Shown: in pieces, positions 63,396 through 64,000 of the stretch
How the letters are laid out: every line of letters begins with the position of its first letter
Numbering within the stretch: position 1 is the first letter of the stretch
Assembly (NCBI GenBank): GCA_037178975.1
Contig: JASJZH010000002.1
Coordinates: 3,100,001-3,164,000 of the forward strand
Source: Oscheius tipulae
Lineage: Eukaryota; Nematoda; Chromadorea; Rhabditida; Rhabditidae
DNA length: 64,000 bases
Direction of reading: 5' to 3'
The notes under the pieces: generated by a model
The model's database searches: none
What the model was told of the DNA's origin: nothing
The model's input: the letters and a program-made list of their open reading frames with translations, nothing else
Translations under genes and position numbers: made by a program

Positions 63396-63783
63396 TTATG
63401 CGGTCTAATTACTGGAATTGTCATAAAATTCTTTCAAGTCAAGAAAAAGATAGAAAAAGGTAAAATCCTCGAATTTTAGTCACAAAACAACGTAAAAACA
63501 AGATACTTTATTACATTCAGAAACGTTGTGGGATATGTTTATACTTTGAGGTTCCTTGAAAGTAAAGTGAAGGGCTGGTATCACACAAGCATTGAGCCAA
63601 AATATATCCACATTCAAAAAAGTGTATCTGAGCAAATAGGGGTGGGAGTACAGAAAACGAGTAGAAGGTCCAAGGGAGAGGGCTAAAATAGGATGGAAAG
63701 GGCGAAATATAAAGCTGAGAAATGAATGACTAGGAAAGGCCAAGAGGGAGGGAGGGGGACGGATGGCGGATGTAGAAAGGCGT

Positions 63784-64000
63784 TCAGTTGCGATGGAGCT
63801 TGTCGTTAATCGTGCGCACAATAAGAGACGTCTGGAAGACGAGCTGGTTCGCGGAGATTGTCACCTGGAAAAGTCTTTTTGGAATGGAGTATTCTGCGTG
63901 CGAAGATCTTCATCTTTGTCCAATTCACACACACGAAGAATACTCTGTACTTCACTGATGTTAGGGACGAACCAGATTGCGGGCCAAAAGTTTAGCTACC
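63784..64000 (-). CDS. 3' end of an unrecognised gene (partial)
   Basis: The last exon 63784-63864 encodes VTISANQLVFQTSLIVRTIN plus DKLHRN and a stop. A preceding exon from 63973 to the window edge encodes VAKLLARNL with a gttcgt donor. The phases agree. A TTTATT near 63507 gives a minus-strand polyadenylation signal about 280 bases after the stop. The gene body lies beyond the right edge, so the product cannot be named. Confidence 0.5.
63887..63945. repeat. Inverted repeat in the last intron of the partial gene
   Basis: GAGTATTCTGCGTG (63887-63900) and CACGAAGAATACTC (63932-63945) pair at 13 of 14 positions around a 31-base loop. Confidence 0.6.

Overview
This 64 kb window is nuclear DNA of a compact animal genome, most probably a nematode. 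Genes are split by many short GT-AG introns, typically about 37-60 bases. A pair of seven-helix receptor genes resembles nematode serpentine chemoreceptors. Almost every start codon lies 0-20 bases downstream of a pyrimidine-rich AG splice acceptor, which is what spliced-leader trans-splicing leaves behind. The species and clade cannot be read from the sequence.

Layout. 1-3430: the 3' end of an unknown gene, a stranded S28 peptidase exon, and a small secreted-protein gene whose large intron holds a LINE relic. 4754-7324: a matrix-metalloprotease catalytic gene abutting a hemopexin-domain gene. 7441-11046: CLPTM1L and RNASEH2A on the minus strand. 11549-12787: a dead mariner with intact ends. 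13422-17613: a duplicated-exon secreted protein and a GH18 chitinase with three hevein-like modules. 18261-19890: a small membrane protein. 19891-24908: gene-poor and repeat-bearing. 24909-27532: a small unknown gene and TBC1D20. 28161-32122: ATP synthase subunit f and thymidylate kinase. 32650-37864: an EVI1/PRDM16 (egl-43-like) zinc-finger regulator, followed by about 3.7 kb without recognised genes. 41626-47910: an MFS transporter and a CYP4-like P450, convergent. 47911-50545: repeats. 50546-53898: two convergent chemoreceptor paralogues. 55006-60888: VEPH1/melted. 61151-64000: an unknown 317-residue gene, TAF13, and the 3' end of another gene, all minus strand.

The genes are mostly independent housekeeping functions (DNA precursor synthesis, RNA-DNA hybrid removal, ATP synthase, basal transcription, Rab1 regulation, lipid scrambling, insulin/TOR-linked membrane signalling). 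They are mixed with secreted matrix or chitin enzymes and chemosensory genes. No clear multi-gene pathway is encoded. The most unusual items are the split protease/hemopexin pair, the GH18 plus triple hevein chitinase, a dispersed palindromic element family, and trans-splice-like acceptors in front of nearly all genes. Exon joins were worked out by hand from splice motifs and reading phase, so individual boundaries may be off by a few bases.
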